Shown: positions 5,936 to 14,526, counted from the stretch's first letter. The stretch: 16,578 bases of DNA from Clostridium sp. CAG:1219 (GCA_000433335.1 HF996772.1:915-17492); one strand, 5' to 3'. Notes: generated by a model from the letters alone, not told the origin. Made by a program: numbers and translations.

Positions 5936-6541
5936 ATGTATAAAGATAGTTCAATTGAAATGTTTTTAGATGATTTAGAAAATAGTAATGTACAAATGGG
6001 AGGAGGAAGCCTTATAGGATATAATCTTGCATCTGTATGTTCTTTAATTTGTTATATTGCAAATCTTACTATAGGTAAAAAAAGGTACATTGATGTGGAA
6101 GATGAAGCAAAGGAAATATTAGGTAGGGCCAAAGAGTTAAAGGAATACTCTCTTTCGCTTATAGATGAAGATAAAAAAATACTAGAAGAAATATTAGCTA
6201 CTTATAAGCTAAGAAATGAAAATAAAGGAGAATATGAAAATGTATGTCTTAGAGCAGTAGATTTTAGTTTTGAAACACTAGAAAAGTCTATTGAAGTTTT
6301 AAAACTTACAAAAGATATTAGTAAAATAGGGAATCTTATGTTGGCAAGTGATTTTGAAATATCTGCATATATGTCATATTCATGTGTAGAAGCATCGGTT
6401 ACTAATATTAAAATTAATTTGTTAAATATAGAAGATGAAAATTATTCAGAGAAGATGAAAAATAAATACTTAAATAAGTTAGAGGAAGCATATGAATTAA
6501 AAGAGGAAATTTTAAAAATAACTAATGAGAAAATAAAATAG
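5936..6541 (+). CDS. fchA: Methenyltetrahydrofolate cyclohydrolase (FchA/FTCD_C family)
   Basis: The 201-residue protein has the cyclodeaminase/cyclohydrolase fold signature near the N-terminus: FLDDLENSNVQMGGGS (GGGS at 22-25) and then IANLTIGKKRY. A long all-helical body follows, including LMLASDFEISAYMSYSCVEAS and a C-terminal amphipathic helix. In FchA proteins this fold hydrolyses 5,10-methenyl-THF to 10-formyl-THF in the cytoplasm; related members deaminate formiminoglutamate-derived folate. Adjacency to folD, with only a 24-base gap, favours the cyclohydrolase role. The usual P-x-P before GGGS is Q-M here, so some divergence is present. ATG 5936 is chosen over TTG 5918 because AAGGGGA at 5922-5928 is seven bases before it. 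It is the first gene after a strong promoter. Confidence 0.8.
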   Translation: MYKDSSIEMFLDDLENSNVQMGGGSLIGYNLASVCSLICYIANLTIGKKRYIDVEDEAKEILGRAKELKEYSLSLIDEDKKILEEILATYKLRNENKGEYENVCLRAVDFSFETLEKSIEVLKLTKDISKIGNLMLASDFEISAYMSYSCVEASVTNIKINLLNIEDENYSEKMKNKYLNKLEEAYELKEEILKITNEKIK

Positions 6542-6565
6542 ATTTTTAAAAAGGAAGTGGTATGG

Positions 6566-7405
6566 ATGGTGCTATTAGAAGGAAAAAGTGTAGTTCAAAA
6601 AAAAGAAGAAGAATTGATGAGACTTTCTGATGAACTAATTGAAAAATTTTCTAGGGTTCCTAAACTTTCTATTTTAGCTATGAATGATGACCTTGCAAGT
6701 AACTCCTATGTAAATAAAATAAAGAAAGTATGTTCAAAGTTTAAAATAGAAGTTGAATATAACAATTTTAATGATGAGTCAAAGTTTTTAGAGTATGCTA
6801 TGAAGGTAAATGAGGATGATAGTGTGACGAGTATTATGTTTCAGGAACCATTACCAAAAAAGTTAAAAGCTGTTATAGAAAAAATAGATTATAGAAAAGA
6901 TGTTGAAGGAATAAATTCAAAAAATCTTGGAAATTTATTTTTAAATAATGATGAAAAAATAGTTCCATGTACTGCAAAAGCAATTACTGATATACTTGAC
7001 TATTATGGTATAGTGATCGAAGGTAAAAAAATAGTTATATTAGGTAGAAGTAATATAGTCGGTAAACCTCTTGCGCTTGAGCTTATTGCGAGAAATGGCA
7101 CTGTGACTCTTTGCCATTCAAAAACTAGTAATGTTGGACAAGAAACTAAAAATGCTGATATAGTAGTTGTAGCAATAGGAAAACCAAACTATCTTAAAGC
7201 GGAAAATATAAAAGTTGGTGCTTTTGTAATTGATGTTGGAATCAATTTTGTAGATGGTAAGATTGTTGGTGATGTGGATTTTGAGAGTTCCAAAGGAAAA
7301 GTTGCTGCTATTACCCCAGTTCCAGGCGGAGTAGGAGTTGTTACTAATTACTGCTTAGTAGAAAATATATTAAAAACATTTAAATTACAGAATAAAAGAA
7401 AATAA
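6566..7405 (+). CDS. folD: Methylenetetrahydrofolate dehydrogenase, FolD family (atypical active site)
   Basis: The 279-residue protein has the full FolD layout: LLEGKSV start, SNSYVNKIKK folate-site helix, FQEPLPKKL, KDVEGIN, PCTAKAITDIL, the Rossmann motif GRSNIVGKPLALEL, VIDVGIN, GDVDFE and AAITPVPGGVGVVTNY. The catalytic-site positions differ from E. coli FolD. The Tyr is kept (Tyr48), but the Lys four residues later (E. coli Lys54) is Ile52, with lysines only at the neighbouring positions. Gln98 is kept (Gln93), and Asp121 of KDVDG is Glu114. The Lys is needed for cyclohydrolase activity in characterised FolD enzymes, so this may be a dehydrogenase only, with FchA next door doing the hydrolysis. 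ATG 6566 is used (AAGGAAG eight bases before it) because it gives the usual short N-terminus. Confidence 0.88.
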   Translation: MVLLEGKSVVQKKEEELMRLSDELIEKFSRVPKLSILAMNDDLASNSYVNKIKKVCSKFKIEVEYNNFNDESKFLEYAMKVNEDDSVTSIMFQEPLPKKLKAVIEKIDYRKDVEGINSKNLGNLFLNNDEKIVPCTAKAITDILDYYGIVIEGKKIVILGRSNIVGKPLALELIARNGTVTLCHSKTSNVGQETKNADIVVVAIGKPNYLKAENIKVGAFVIDVGINFVDGKIVGDVDFESSKGKVAAITPVPGGVGVVTNYCLVENILKTFKLQNKRK

Positions 7406-7409
7406 AAGA

Positions 7410-7431
7410 GAAGTAAGCATGTGCTTACTTC
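7410..7431. promoter_or_regulatory. 22-bp palindrome before the ABC exporter genes
   Basis: Arms GAAGTAAGCA (7410-7419) and TGCTTACTTC (7422-7431) are perfect complements around TG. The palindrome lies between the folD stop and the AAGGAGG of the ABC gene at 7443. The following ATAATTTT is a poor T-tract, so it may be a weak terminator or attenuator for folD, or an operator for a drug-responsive regulator. No promoter is evident between it and the gene. Confidence 0.5.
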
Positions 7432-7453
7432 ATAATTTTGTTAAGGAGGAAAG

Positions 7454-9199
7454 ATGAAAAAAATATTAAAATTTTTGAAACCATATACAATTTTTATTAT
7501 TATTGGCTTTATTTTTACATTTGTTCAGTCAATTTTAAATTTATATTTACCAAATTTAATGTCTGATATATTGAATAATGGTGTTATAAAACAAGATATT
7601 GATTCTATTTGGAGTTACGGACTTGAGATGATTATAATCACTTTGCTTGTAGCTTTGTTTGCAGTGGGAGCTACATTTATTGCGTCTAGGGTATCAACTG
7701 CATTTGGTAGAAATTTAAGAAAAAAAGTTTATGAAAAAGTTGAAAGTTATTCAAATTATGAATTTAAGAAAATGTCTCCATCAACTTTAATCACCAGAAC
7801 TACTAATGATGTTACACAAGTTCAAACTTTTGTATTAATGGGACTTAGAATGATGATAATCGCACCTATAATGTGCATTGGTGGGCTAATCATGGCAATT
7901 AGTACCAATGCAAAATTATCTATAATACTTGCAGTAATAATACCTATAATGGTGCTCGTAATTTTGATACTAGCAAAAAAAGTACTACCATTATTTACTA
8001 AGTTTCAAGCATTTACAGATAGACTAAACCAAGTTGTTACAGAAAAATTAACAGGTGTTAGAGTAATAAGAGCATTTGGAAAAGAAGAATATGAAAGAAA
8101 GAGATATGATAGTGTAAATAAAGATATATATGATGTTACTCTAAAAGCTGCATATACAATTGTACTTTTAATGCCACTTATATTTTTTATTATTAATATT
8201 TCATCTATTGCAATAGTGTGGATAGGTGCTCCAATGATAGATAATGGAAGCTTAAATATTGGGGATCTTATGGCATTTATACAATATGCAATGCAAGTAT
8301 TGTTTTCTGTAATATATGTTGCTATGATGTTTATAAATATACCACGTGCGATAGTTTCTGCAAAAAGAATTAGTGAGGTGTTAGATATTGATCCTTCTAT
8401 AAAAGATGATGGAACAATAACTAAAAAAGAAGAATTAGATAGCCTAGGAAGTATTGAATTTAAAAATGTATGCTTTAGTTTCCCAGATGGAGACGAAAAT
8501 GTACTAGATAATATTTCATTTAAAATTAATAAATCAGAAACTTTGGCTATTATTGGTGGAACAGGAAGTGGAAAAACAGCATTAATTTCCCTTATGTTAA
8601 GACTTTATGATATTACGGGTGGAGATATTTATGTTGGTGGCAAAAATATAAAAGATATTTCAGTTAATTTTCTAAGAGATTTAATTGGATATGTTCCACA
8701 AAAAGCGATGTTATTTTCAGGGACTATAAGAGAAAATTTATGTTATGGAAATAAAAATGCAACAAAACAACAAATAGACGAAGCTCTTAAAGTAGCACAA
8801 GCATATGATTTTGTATATTCTCAAAAAGATGGTATAGACTCAGAGGTATCTCAGGGTGGAACCAATTTTTCTGGTGGACAAAAACAACGTTTATGTATTG
8901 CAAGAGCTATTGTGAAAAATCCAGATTATTTTATATTTGATGACAGCTTTTCAGCTCTTGATTATAAGACAGATATGACACTAAGGGAAGCATTAGCAAA
9001 AAATACTAAAGATGCTACTAAAATAATAGTTGCTCAACGTGTTAGTACTGTTCTTAATGCTGATAAAATAATATACTTAGAAGATGGAAAAATTTTAGGT
9101 ATAGGAACTCACAAGGAATTGTTTGAATCTTGCAGTGAATATAGAGAAGTTGTTTTATCTCAAATAACAATGGAGGAGGCGACATCAAATGGAAAATAA
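7454..9199 (+). CDS. ABC exporter subunit with degenerate ATPase site (BmrC/LmrC/TM287-like)
   Basis: The 581-residue half-transporter has six membrane helices in about residues 10-310 and a C-terminal ATPase domain. Walker A GGTGSGKTAL starts at 368, and a canonical signature FSGGQ is at 472-476. Walker B is followed by Asp497 instead of the catalytic Glu (IFDDSFSALD). The switch histidine is Gln528 (VAQRVST). This is the standard asymmetry of heterodimeric exporters such as TM287/288, BmrCD and LmrCD: this subunit provides the degenerate nucleotide site and the good signature for its partner. It overlaps the next gene by 11 bases. Export of drugs, peptides or lipids is possible; the substrate cannot be read from sequence. 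The start follows AAGGAGG by four bases. Confidence 0.92.
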   Translation: MKKILKFLKPYTIFIIIGFIFTFVQSILNLYLPNLMSDILNNGVIKQDIDSIWSYGLEMIIITLLVALFAVGATFIASRVSTAFGRNLRKKVYEKVESYSNYEFKKMSPSTLITRTTNDVTQVQTFVLMGLRMMIIAPIMCIGGLIMAISTNAKLSIILAVIIPIMVLVILILAKKVLPLFTKFQAFTDRLNQVVTEKLTGVRVIRAFGKEEYERKRYDSVNKDIYDVTLKAAYTIVLLMPLIFFIINISSIAIVWIGAPMIDNGSLNIGDLMAFIQYAMQVLFSVIYVAMMFINIPRAIVSAKRISEVLDIDPSIKDDGTITKKEELDSLGSIEFKNVCFSFPDGDENVLDNISFKINKSETLAIIGGTGSGKTALISLMLRLYDITGGDIYVGGKNIKDISVNFLRDLIGYVPQKAMLFSGTIRENLCYGNKNATKQQIDEALKVAQAYDFVYSQKDGIDSEVSQGGTNFSGGQKQRLCIARAIVKNPDYFIFDDSFSALDYKTDMTLREALAKNTKDATKIIVAQRVSTVLNADKIIYLEDGKILGIGTHKELFESCSEYREVVLSQITMEEATSNGK

Positions 9200-11183
9200 A
9201 AATGGAGGAAAGAAAAAACACGGTGGCCCTATGAGTGGAATGGCACCAGTAGAAAAAGCAAAAGACTTTAAAAAAAGTTTAAAAAGATTAATAAAATATA
9301 TAGGAAATTATAATAAACTTATAATAATTGTTGCTTTAATTCTTATATCTTCATCTGCACTTTCTGTTGTTTCACCTAAAATTTTAGGAAAAGCTACCAC
9401 AGAACTTGGTAACAATATAATGCAAAGGGCAATATATGAAAAAATACAAGAAGTATTAAATAACGTACCAGCTGAGATGAAAAATAACCTTGATAAGGAT
9501 ATGACAGTAAAAGATTTAATTGATATGGGATGGATAAGTGAGAGCGAAGCTTCAAACATACCAGACACTGCGAAAGAAGTGTTTATATTTAAAAAGCCTG
9601 AATTTAATTATTCGTATATATTAAAAATATTAATCATAACATTAGGTTTGTACTTAGTTAGCGGAATATTTATGTACATTTCAAATAAAATAATGGCATA
9701 CATTTCCCAGAAAGTAACATATAAGTTAAGACTAGATGTAGACGAAAAATTAGATAGATTACCATTAAAATTTTTCGATTCACATACACATGGTGAAATA
9801 TTAAGTAGAATAACTAATGATATCGATAATATTAGCACAATGTTACAACAGACTCTAACTCAAATACTAGATTCAATATTTACTTTAATAGGTATACTTG
9901 TAATGATGATTTCAATAAATATTGTTATGGCTGGAATTGTTGTTCTAGTAATACCTGTAAGTTTAATATTTATAGGAATAATTGTAAAGTCTTCTCAAAA
10001 GTACTTTATAGCTCAACAAGAAATACTAGGGGAGTTAAACTCTCAAATTGAAGAAACTTATTCTGCAGATTTAGTTGTAAAAACATTTAATATGCAAAAT
10101 TCTGAAATAGAAAAATTCAAAAAAATAAATGACAGGTTATGTAAGGCTTCATGGAAGGCACAATTCTTATCAGGAATTATGATGCCAATAATAAATGTTG
10201 TAAATAACTTAGCTTATGTTGGAATTTGTGTCATAGGTGCTAAATTTACTATAGAAGGAAAAATGAGTATAGGTGATATTCAAGCATTTATTCAGTATGT
10301 AAAACAATTTACAGAGCCTTTAATTCAAGTTGCAAATATGTTAAGTACAATTCAGTCAACTGTAGCATCAGCTGAAAGAGTTTTTGAAATATTAGATGAA
10401 GAAGAAGAGAAAAAAGAGGCAGAATCTCCTAAGAAACTAGATCTAGTAAGAGGAGAAGTTAAATGTGAAAATATTTGCTTTAGTTACAACAAAAAAGAAG
10501 AATTGATAAAAGATTGGTCACTTGATGTAAGACCAGGTCAAACAGTAGCAATAGTTGGGCCAACTGGTGCTGGAAAAACAACTATAGTTAATCTCCTTAT
10601 GAGATTTTATGATATTGATAGTGGTGATATTAAAATAGATGGAGTTTCAATATATGATATGTCACGAAAAGATCTTAGAGGTATGTTTGCTATGGTATTG
10701 CAGGATACATGGTTATTTAAAGGAACTATTAAGGAAAATCTAAGATATGCAAGAGAAGATGCACTGGATGAGGAATTATATCAGGCAGCCTACCTTGCAC
10801 ATGCAGATCACTTTATAAGATCATTACCAAAGGGTTATGACTTTGAATTAAATGATGATGCTTCAAATATTTCTAGTGGTCAAAGACAACTTCTAACTAT
10901 AGCAAGAGCAATACTTGCAGATTGTCCAATTTTAATACTAGATGAAGCTACAAGTAATGTAGACACAAGAACAGAAGAATTAATACAAAAAGCAATGAAT
11001 AAACTTATGGAAGGAAGAACAAGTTTTGTAATTGCCCATAGACTTTCTACTATTAAAAGTGCTGATATAATACTTGTTATGGAACATGGTAGAATAGTTG
11101 AGAGAGGAAATCATGAAGAACTTCTAAAATTAAATGGAAAATATGCTATTTTGTATAATTCACAATTTGCCGAAGAAGAATAG
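9189..11183 (+). CDS. ABC exporter subunit with catalytic ATPase site (BmrD/LmrD/TM288-like)
   Basis: The 664-residue partner of the preceding gene has a basic, Gly/His-rich N-terminus. The first two membrane helices are separated by an extracytoplasmic insertion at about residues 75-145, typical of this subunit type. Walker A GPTGAGKTT is at 457-465, the signature is the non-canonical SSGQ (562-565), Walker B is LILDE with catalytic Glu586, and the switch is His617 (IAHRLST). With the canonical FSGGQ of its partner it completes one hydrolysing site. GGAGGAGG just before ATG 9189 lies within the upstream gene, so translation is coupled. No terminator is obvious after it; the next gene has its own promoter. 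Confidence 0.92.
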   Translation: MENKNGGKKKHGGPMSGMAPVEKAKDFKKSLKRLIKYIGNYNKLIIIVALILISSSALSVVSPKILGKATTELGNNIMQRAIYEKIQEVLNNVPAEMKNNLDKDMTVKDLIDMGWISESEASNIPDTAKEVFIFKKPEFNYSYILKILIITLGLYLVSGIFMYISNKIMAYISQKVTYKLRLDVDEKLDRLPLKFFDSHTHGEILSRITNDIDNISTMLQQTLTQILDSIFTLIGILVMMISINIVMAGIVVLVIPVSLIFIGIIVKSSQKYFIAQQEILGELNSQIEETYSADLVVKTFNMQNSEIEKFKKINDRLCKASWKAQFLSGIMMPIINVVNNLAYVGICVIGAKFTIEGKMSIGDIQAFIQYVKQFTEPLIQVANMLSTIQSTVASAERVFEILDEEEEKKEAESPKKLDLVRGEVKCENICFSYNKKEELIKDWSLDVRPGQTVAIVGPTGAGKTTIVNLLMRFYDIDSGDIKIDGVSIYDMSRKDLRGMFAMVLQDTWLFKGTIKENLRYAREDALDEELYQAAYLAHADHFIRSLPKGYDFELNDDASNISSGQRQLLTIARAILADCPILILDEATSNVDTRTEELIQKAMNKLMEGRTSFVIAHRLSTIKSADIILVMEHGRIVERGNHEELLKLNGKYAILYNSQFAEEE

Positions 11184-11198
11184 ATTATAGTATCTATA

Positions 11199-11227
11199 TT
11201 GACTTTAATGCAATGATAACGTATAAT
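11199..11227 (+). promoter_or_regulatory. SigA-type promoter of the AI-2E family gene
   Basis: TTGACT (11199-11204), 17-base spacer, perfect TATAAT (11222-11227). The predicted start near 11234 is almost at the AAGGA (11235-11239), so the leader is only about 17 bases. Confidence 0.75.
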
Positions 11228-11250
11228 TTATTTTAAGGATGTGTTTTAGT

Positions 11251-12411
11251 ATGAAAGAGATAAAAACCAATTTTGACTTTAAGTTTTTAAATAAAGTAAT
11301 GTATATAGGTGCTATAATTGGTATATTTTACTTTTTGAAAAACTTGGGAATTATGGACAAAATAGTAGATTGCCTAGTTTCATTAATGCCTGTATTTTTG
11401 GGACTTGTAATATGTTGGATTTCAATGCCACTTACAAATAAATTAAAAAAATTGGGACTCTCTAAAGGAATGTCTGCGATTATTTCGTTAATTATAATAT
11501 ATGGAGTCCTAATAGCAATATTTGCTATAATAATACCAGTATTTGCAGAACAGCTTACAAGTCTTATAAAAGAATTACCTAATTTGTATGATACAGCAGT
11601 AAATAAGATAAATGAATTTGCAAAAAATAATTTAGGAATTGAACAAGAAATAGATATAACATCAAGCCTTAAGAATTTAGATATAGTACAACAGTATTTA
11701 GGAAAAATACTAAATTATTCCCTAAATACGTTACAAAGTATTTTGAACATAATAATAAGTATTTTTACGACTATTGTAGTTTCATTCTTTATGGTAAAAG
11801 ACATGGATAAAATTAAAGCCGGTATAATTACATTTTTCTCTAGAAATAAAAAAGGAAGCAATAGATATAAGATGATAAATGAAATGGATACTACACTTAC
11901 AGCTTATGTTAAAGGTATGATAATTGATAGCTTTCTAGTTGGTGTACTTACCACAATAGTATGTTTAGTACTGGGAATAGACTATTCTATTTTGTTTGGA
12001 TGCTTAATATTTGTATTAAATCTAATTCCATATATAGGTGCATTGTTATCAGAACTTATAGTGGCTATATATGCATTTACAATTGGTGGACCAGTATTTG
12101 CAATAATAACATTTGTTTGTCTTTTACTTGTACAAATAATAGATGCTAATATATTACAACCAAATATTGTGGCAAAATCAGTTGATTTGCATCCAGTAGT
12201 AGTTCTTGCAGGTCTTACAGTTTCTAATCTTTTAATGGGAATGGTAGGAATGATTATAGCAGTTCCTGTTATAGCATTAATAAAAATTTGGCTAAATTAT
12301 AAGTTTAGTGCTGAAATAAGTGAATTTTCTACTATCTCAGAAGTAGATGGAATAGAAGAGGAAAATAAAAAAACAAAGTCTTCAAGTGTTGATGCAAAAA
12401 AATCTAAATAA
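11251..12411 (+). CDS. AI-2E family transporter
   Basis: The 386-residue protein has about eight membrane helices. The family pattern is present: two N-terminal helices (GAIIGIFYFL; LVICWISMPL), the segment with LIIIYGVLIAIFAIIIPVF, a soluble middle (about 105-165), and a C-terminal block. That block has GIDYSILFGCLIFVLNLIPYIGALL, then VQIIDANILQPNIV and the last hydrophobic helix. The family (YdiK/PerM/TqsA-like) contains permeases and proposed autoinducer or ion exporters; substrate is not predictable. ATG 11251 is chosen because ATG 11239 lies within the AAGGA ribosome binding site. The gene has its own promoter and ends at a strong hairpin shared with the convergent lysC gene. A Lys/Ser-rich hydrophilic tail follows the last helix. 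Confidence 0.9.
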   Translation: MKEIKTNFDFKFLNKVMYIGAIIGIFYFLKNLGIMDKIVDCLVSLMPVFLGLVICWISMPLTNKLKKLGLSKGMSAIISLIIIYGVLIAIFAIIIPVFAEQLTSLIKELPNLYDTAVNKINEFAKNNLGIEQEIDITSSLKNLDIVQQYLGKILNYSLNTLQSILNIIISIFTTIVVSFFMVKDMDKIKAGIITFFSRNKKGSNRYKMINEMDTTLTAYVKGMIIDSFLVGVLTTIVCLVLGIDYSILFGCLIFVLNLIPYIGALLSELIVAIYAFTIGGPVFAIITFVCLLLVQIIDANILQPNIVAKSVDLHPVVVLAGLTVSNLLMGMVGMIIAVPVIALIKIWLNYKFSAEISEFSTISEVDGIEEENKKTKSSSVDAKKSK

Positions 12412-12455
12412 AATAATAACAGAAACTTATTTTTAAGTTTCTGTTATTATTTTTT
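12410..12455. terminator. Bidirectional hairpin terminator between convergent genes
   Basis: AATAATAACAGAAACTTA (12412-12429), a TTTT loop (12430-12433) and an exactly complementary arm (12434-12451) form an 18-bp stem, extendable to 20 by two A-T pairs, followed by T residues. It stops the AI-2E gene on the plus strand. On the minus strand the lysC stop codon and its last codons lie inside the stem. Confidence 0.9.
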
Positions 12456-13437
12456 GGTGTAAACTAGTTATAAATTTTTCTGAGGATGAGGTATCTGTAA
12501 TAATATGTATCGCAAGTTCAGAAAAAGTAATTATGTATATTTTTACATTAAGTAAATCAGCAGTTTGATAAATTTTATTTATAATGTTAATATTTGACAT
12601 TATCATTTTACCAATTATTGATACTTGTGTTAGATTATCTTTTTTTGTTATTAATTTTACTTTATTATCTTCTATTATATCGTTTTGAGTAGTATCATTT
12701 GATATCTTTGTTCCAGATTCTATTGAGCCTTCTAAAAATTTAGAATTGCTAACTTGAATTGGTAAGTTATATTTTTTGGCTACTAAAACAGATCTGTTAT
12801 GCATTACTTTAGCACCAGATGATGCGGCTTCAATCATTTCATCATAAGATATATTTTTTAACATTTTGGCTGTAGCCTCTACATTTGGATCAGTTGTAAA
12901 AATTCCATTTATGTCGCTATAAATTTCACAAGAAGTGGCATTTAATTTAGAAGCTATTGCTGTAGCACTAAGATCGCTTCCTCCGCGTCCTAAAGTCGTT
13001 ATATTTCCAAATTTATCATTTCCTTGAAATCCAGTTACTATTACCACTGAATATTTTTCTAAATTTCTTAATATATTTTCACTAAAGATATTTAAGATTT
13101 TGGCTTCTCCAAAATTTGAATCAGTAATTATTCCAGCTTGCCATCCAGTAAGAGGAACAGCTTTTATATTAGATTCGTTTAGCATCATTGAAAGAAGTGC
13201 AGCCGTTTGCATTTCACCAGTACATAATAAAAAATCTAATGATTTTAAATCGATTGATGAGGAATATGATTTACTAAGTTTTATTAGTTCATCAGTTTTT
13301 TTTCCTTGTGCTGAAACAATAATAACAAGTTTAGTATTGTTATTTTTAAGATAGCTTTTGGCTCTTTTGCATATATTTTTAAGAGAGGTTTTATTTTTTA
13401 CAGAACTTCCACCATATTTTTGAACTATGATATTCAT
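12433..13437 (-). CDS. lysC: Aspartokinase, short form with a single ACT domain
   Basis: The 334-residue protein phosphorylates aspartate, the first step toward lysine, threonine, methionine and diaminopimelate. The kinase domain is complete: VQKYGGSS (5-12), VSAQGKKTDEL, TTLGRGGSD (147-155), SDINGIFTTDPN and SSGAKVMHNRSV. After GTKI (242-245), LysC normally has two ACT domains. Here only about 75 residues remain, matching the second ACT (QVSIIGKM, then NVKIYIITFSELAIHII and LHQKI). The first ACT, the usual feedback-inhibitor site in LysC enzymes, is essentially absent. ATG 13437 is preferred to GTG 13452 because the predicted transcript starts near 13456. The leader is too short for a lysine riboswitch. 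The stop overlaps the shared terminator. Confidence 0.9.
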   Translation of the reverse strand: MNIIVQKYGGSSVKNKTSLKNICKRAKSYLKNNNTKLVIIVSAQGKKTDELIKLSKSYSSSIDLKSLDFLLCTGEMQTAALLSMMLNESNIKAVPLTGWQAGIITDSNFGEAKILNIFSENILRNLEKYSVVIVTGFQGNDKFGNITTLGRGGSDLSATAIASKLNATSCEIYSDINGIFTTDPNVEATAKMLKNISYDEMIEAASSGAKVMHNRSVLVAKKYNLPIQVSNSKFLEGSIESGTKISNDTTQNDIIEDNKVKLITKKDNLTQVSIIGKMIMSNINIINKIYQTADLLNVKIYIITFSELAIHIITDTSSSEKFITSLHQKIITET

Positions 13438-13462
13438 ATAATATTTCACCATCCTATTAAAT

Positions 13463-13491
13463 ATTGTATGAGAATATGTAATAGATGTGAA
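13463..13491 (-). promoter_or_regulatory. Promoter of lysC
   Basis: On the minus strand TTCACA (13491-13486), 17-base spacer, TACAAT (13468-13463). The predicted start near 13456 leaves about 19 bases before ATG 13437. Confidence 0.55.
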
Positions 13492-13522
13492 AAATAACTC
13501 TACTTAACTTTTAAGAATTTTG

Positions 13523-13550
13523 TTGAAAAAAATCTATTATATGATATAAT
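13523..13550 (+). promoter_or_regulatory. Promoter of ftsY-murB
   Basis: TTGAAA (13523-13528), 16-base spacer, TATAAT (13545-13550) preceded by an extended -10 TG (13542-13543). The start is expected near 13557, giving a leader of about 48 bases. It is divergent from the lysC promoter, with about 30 bases between the two -35 boxes. Confidence 0.7.
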
Positions 13551-13604
13551 TTATGATAGCATTATTTATTAAATGATGCATATTAAGATTAAGGAATGGT
13601 ATAT

Positions 13605-14507
13605 ATGTTTTTTTCAAAACTAAAAGAGAATTTAAAGAAAACAAGACAGAATATAGATGTGAAATTTAGCAATATTTTTGCGAGTAAGAAAGATATAGAA
13701 GAAATTTTAGAAGATGTAGAAGAAGCTTTAATACTATCTGATGTTGGTGCGATAACTAGTGCTAAAATATGCGACGAAGTAAGAGAAAAATTGAAACTTC
13801 AAGTAGATAAGTCAGAGGAGGCTATAAAAAAACTTATAAAAGAATCTATGGTAGAAATATTAAATGTAGAAACTAATTTAAATAATGAGTGCAACAATAA
13901 AAAAGAAGTTATATTAATAGTTGGAGTTAATGGAGTTGGAAAAACTACATCAATAGGAAAAATCACAAAGTTATATAAGAATTCTGGTAAAAAGGTTCTA
14001 CTTTGTGCTGCTGATACTTTTAGAGCCGGAGCAATAGAACAACTTAATATTTGGGCAAATAGAAATAATGTTGATATAGTACTTGGTAGAGAGTCGCAAG
14101 ATCCATCTTCAGTAATATATGAGGCAACAAAAAAATTCGAAAACTCAGAATATGATGTTCTTATTTGTGATACTGCTGGTAGATTACATAATAAAGTTAA
14201 TCTTATGTCTGAACTTGAAAAAATGAATAGAATTATTGATAAGAACTTACCTGAACTTGATAAAAAAGTTTATATGGTGCTAGATGCTACAACTGGTCAA
14301 AATGGAGTAGTACAGGCAAAAAGTTTCTATGATAAAACTAATATAGATGGAATAATACTTACTAAGCTTGACTCATCTGCAAAAGGTGGAGTGGTATTTT
14401 CTATAGTAAGTGAAATAGGTATTCCTATAAAGTATGTGGGAACTGGGGAACAAATTGATGACATAGAAGAGTTTGATCCTAAAAGTTTCGTAGACGCTAT
14501 TTTATAA
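13605..14507 (+). CDS. ftsY: Signal recognition particle receptor FtsY
   Basis: The 300-residue SRP GTPase docks ribosome-nascent chain complexes carrying SRP at the membrane. It has a short N domain (residues 1 to about 95, beginning FFSKLKENLKKTRQN) without the long acidic A domain of enterobacterial FtsY, as is usual in Firmicutes. The G domain shows GVNGVGKTT (107-115), DTFRAGAIEQL, DTAGRLHNKVNLMSEL, TKLDSSAKGG and the closing GTGEQIDDIEEFDP. ATG 13605 is chosen because AAGGAA at 13591-13596 is eight bases before it; the ATG at 13596 overlaps that site. murB follows 19 bases later, so they share the extended -10 promoter upstream. Confidence 0.95.
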   Translation: MFFSKLKENLKKTRQNIDVKFSNIFASKKDIEEILEDVEEALILSDVGAITSAKICDEVREKLKLQVDKSEEAIKKLIKESMVEILNVETNLNNECNNKKEVILIVGVNGVGKTTSIGKITKLYKNSGKKVLLCAADTFRAGAIEQLNIWANRNNVDIVLGRESQDPSSVIYEATKKFENSEYDVLICDTAGRLHNKVNLMSELEKMNRIIDKNLPELDKKVYMVLDATTGQNGVVQAKSFYDKTNIDGIILTKLDSSAKGGVVFSIVSEIGIPIKYVGTGEQIDDIEEFDPKSFVDAIL

Positions 14508-14526
14508 GGATAAGTAGGAGGTTATT

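Noticed and set aside
6557..6566. GTG 6557 as the folD start
   Set aside because: It overlaps the AAGGAAG ribosome binding site; ATG 6566 has proper spacing and gives the family's usual N-terminus.
9308..9838. Two minus-strand open frames of 76-86 codons
   Set aside because: Both are antisense to the membrane domain of the ABC exporter; hydrophobic plus-strand codons produce such shadows.
13100..13354. 84-codon plus-strand frame
   Set aside because: It is antisense to the conserved kinase domain of lysC.
13438..13456. Lysine riboswitch before lysC
   Set aside because: The predicted leader is about 19 bases, far too short.
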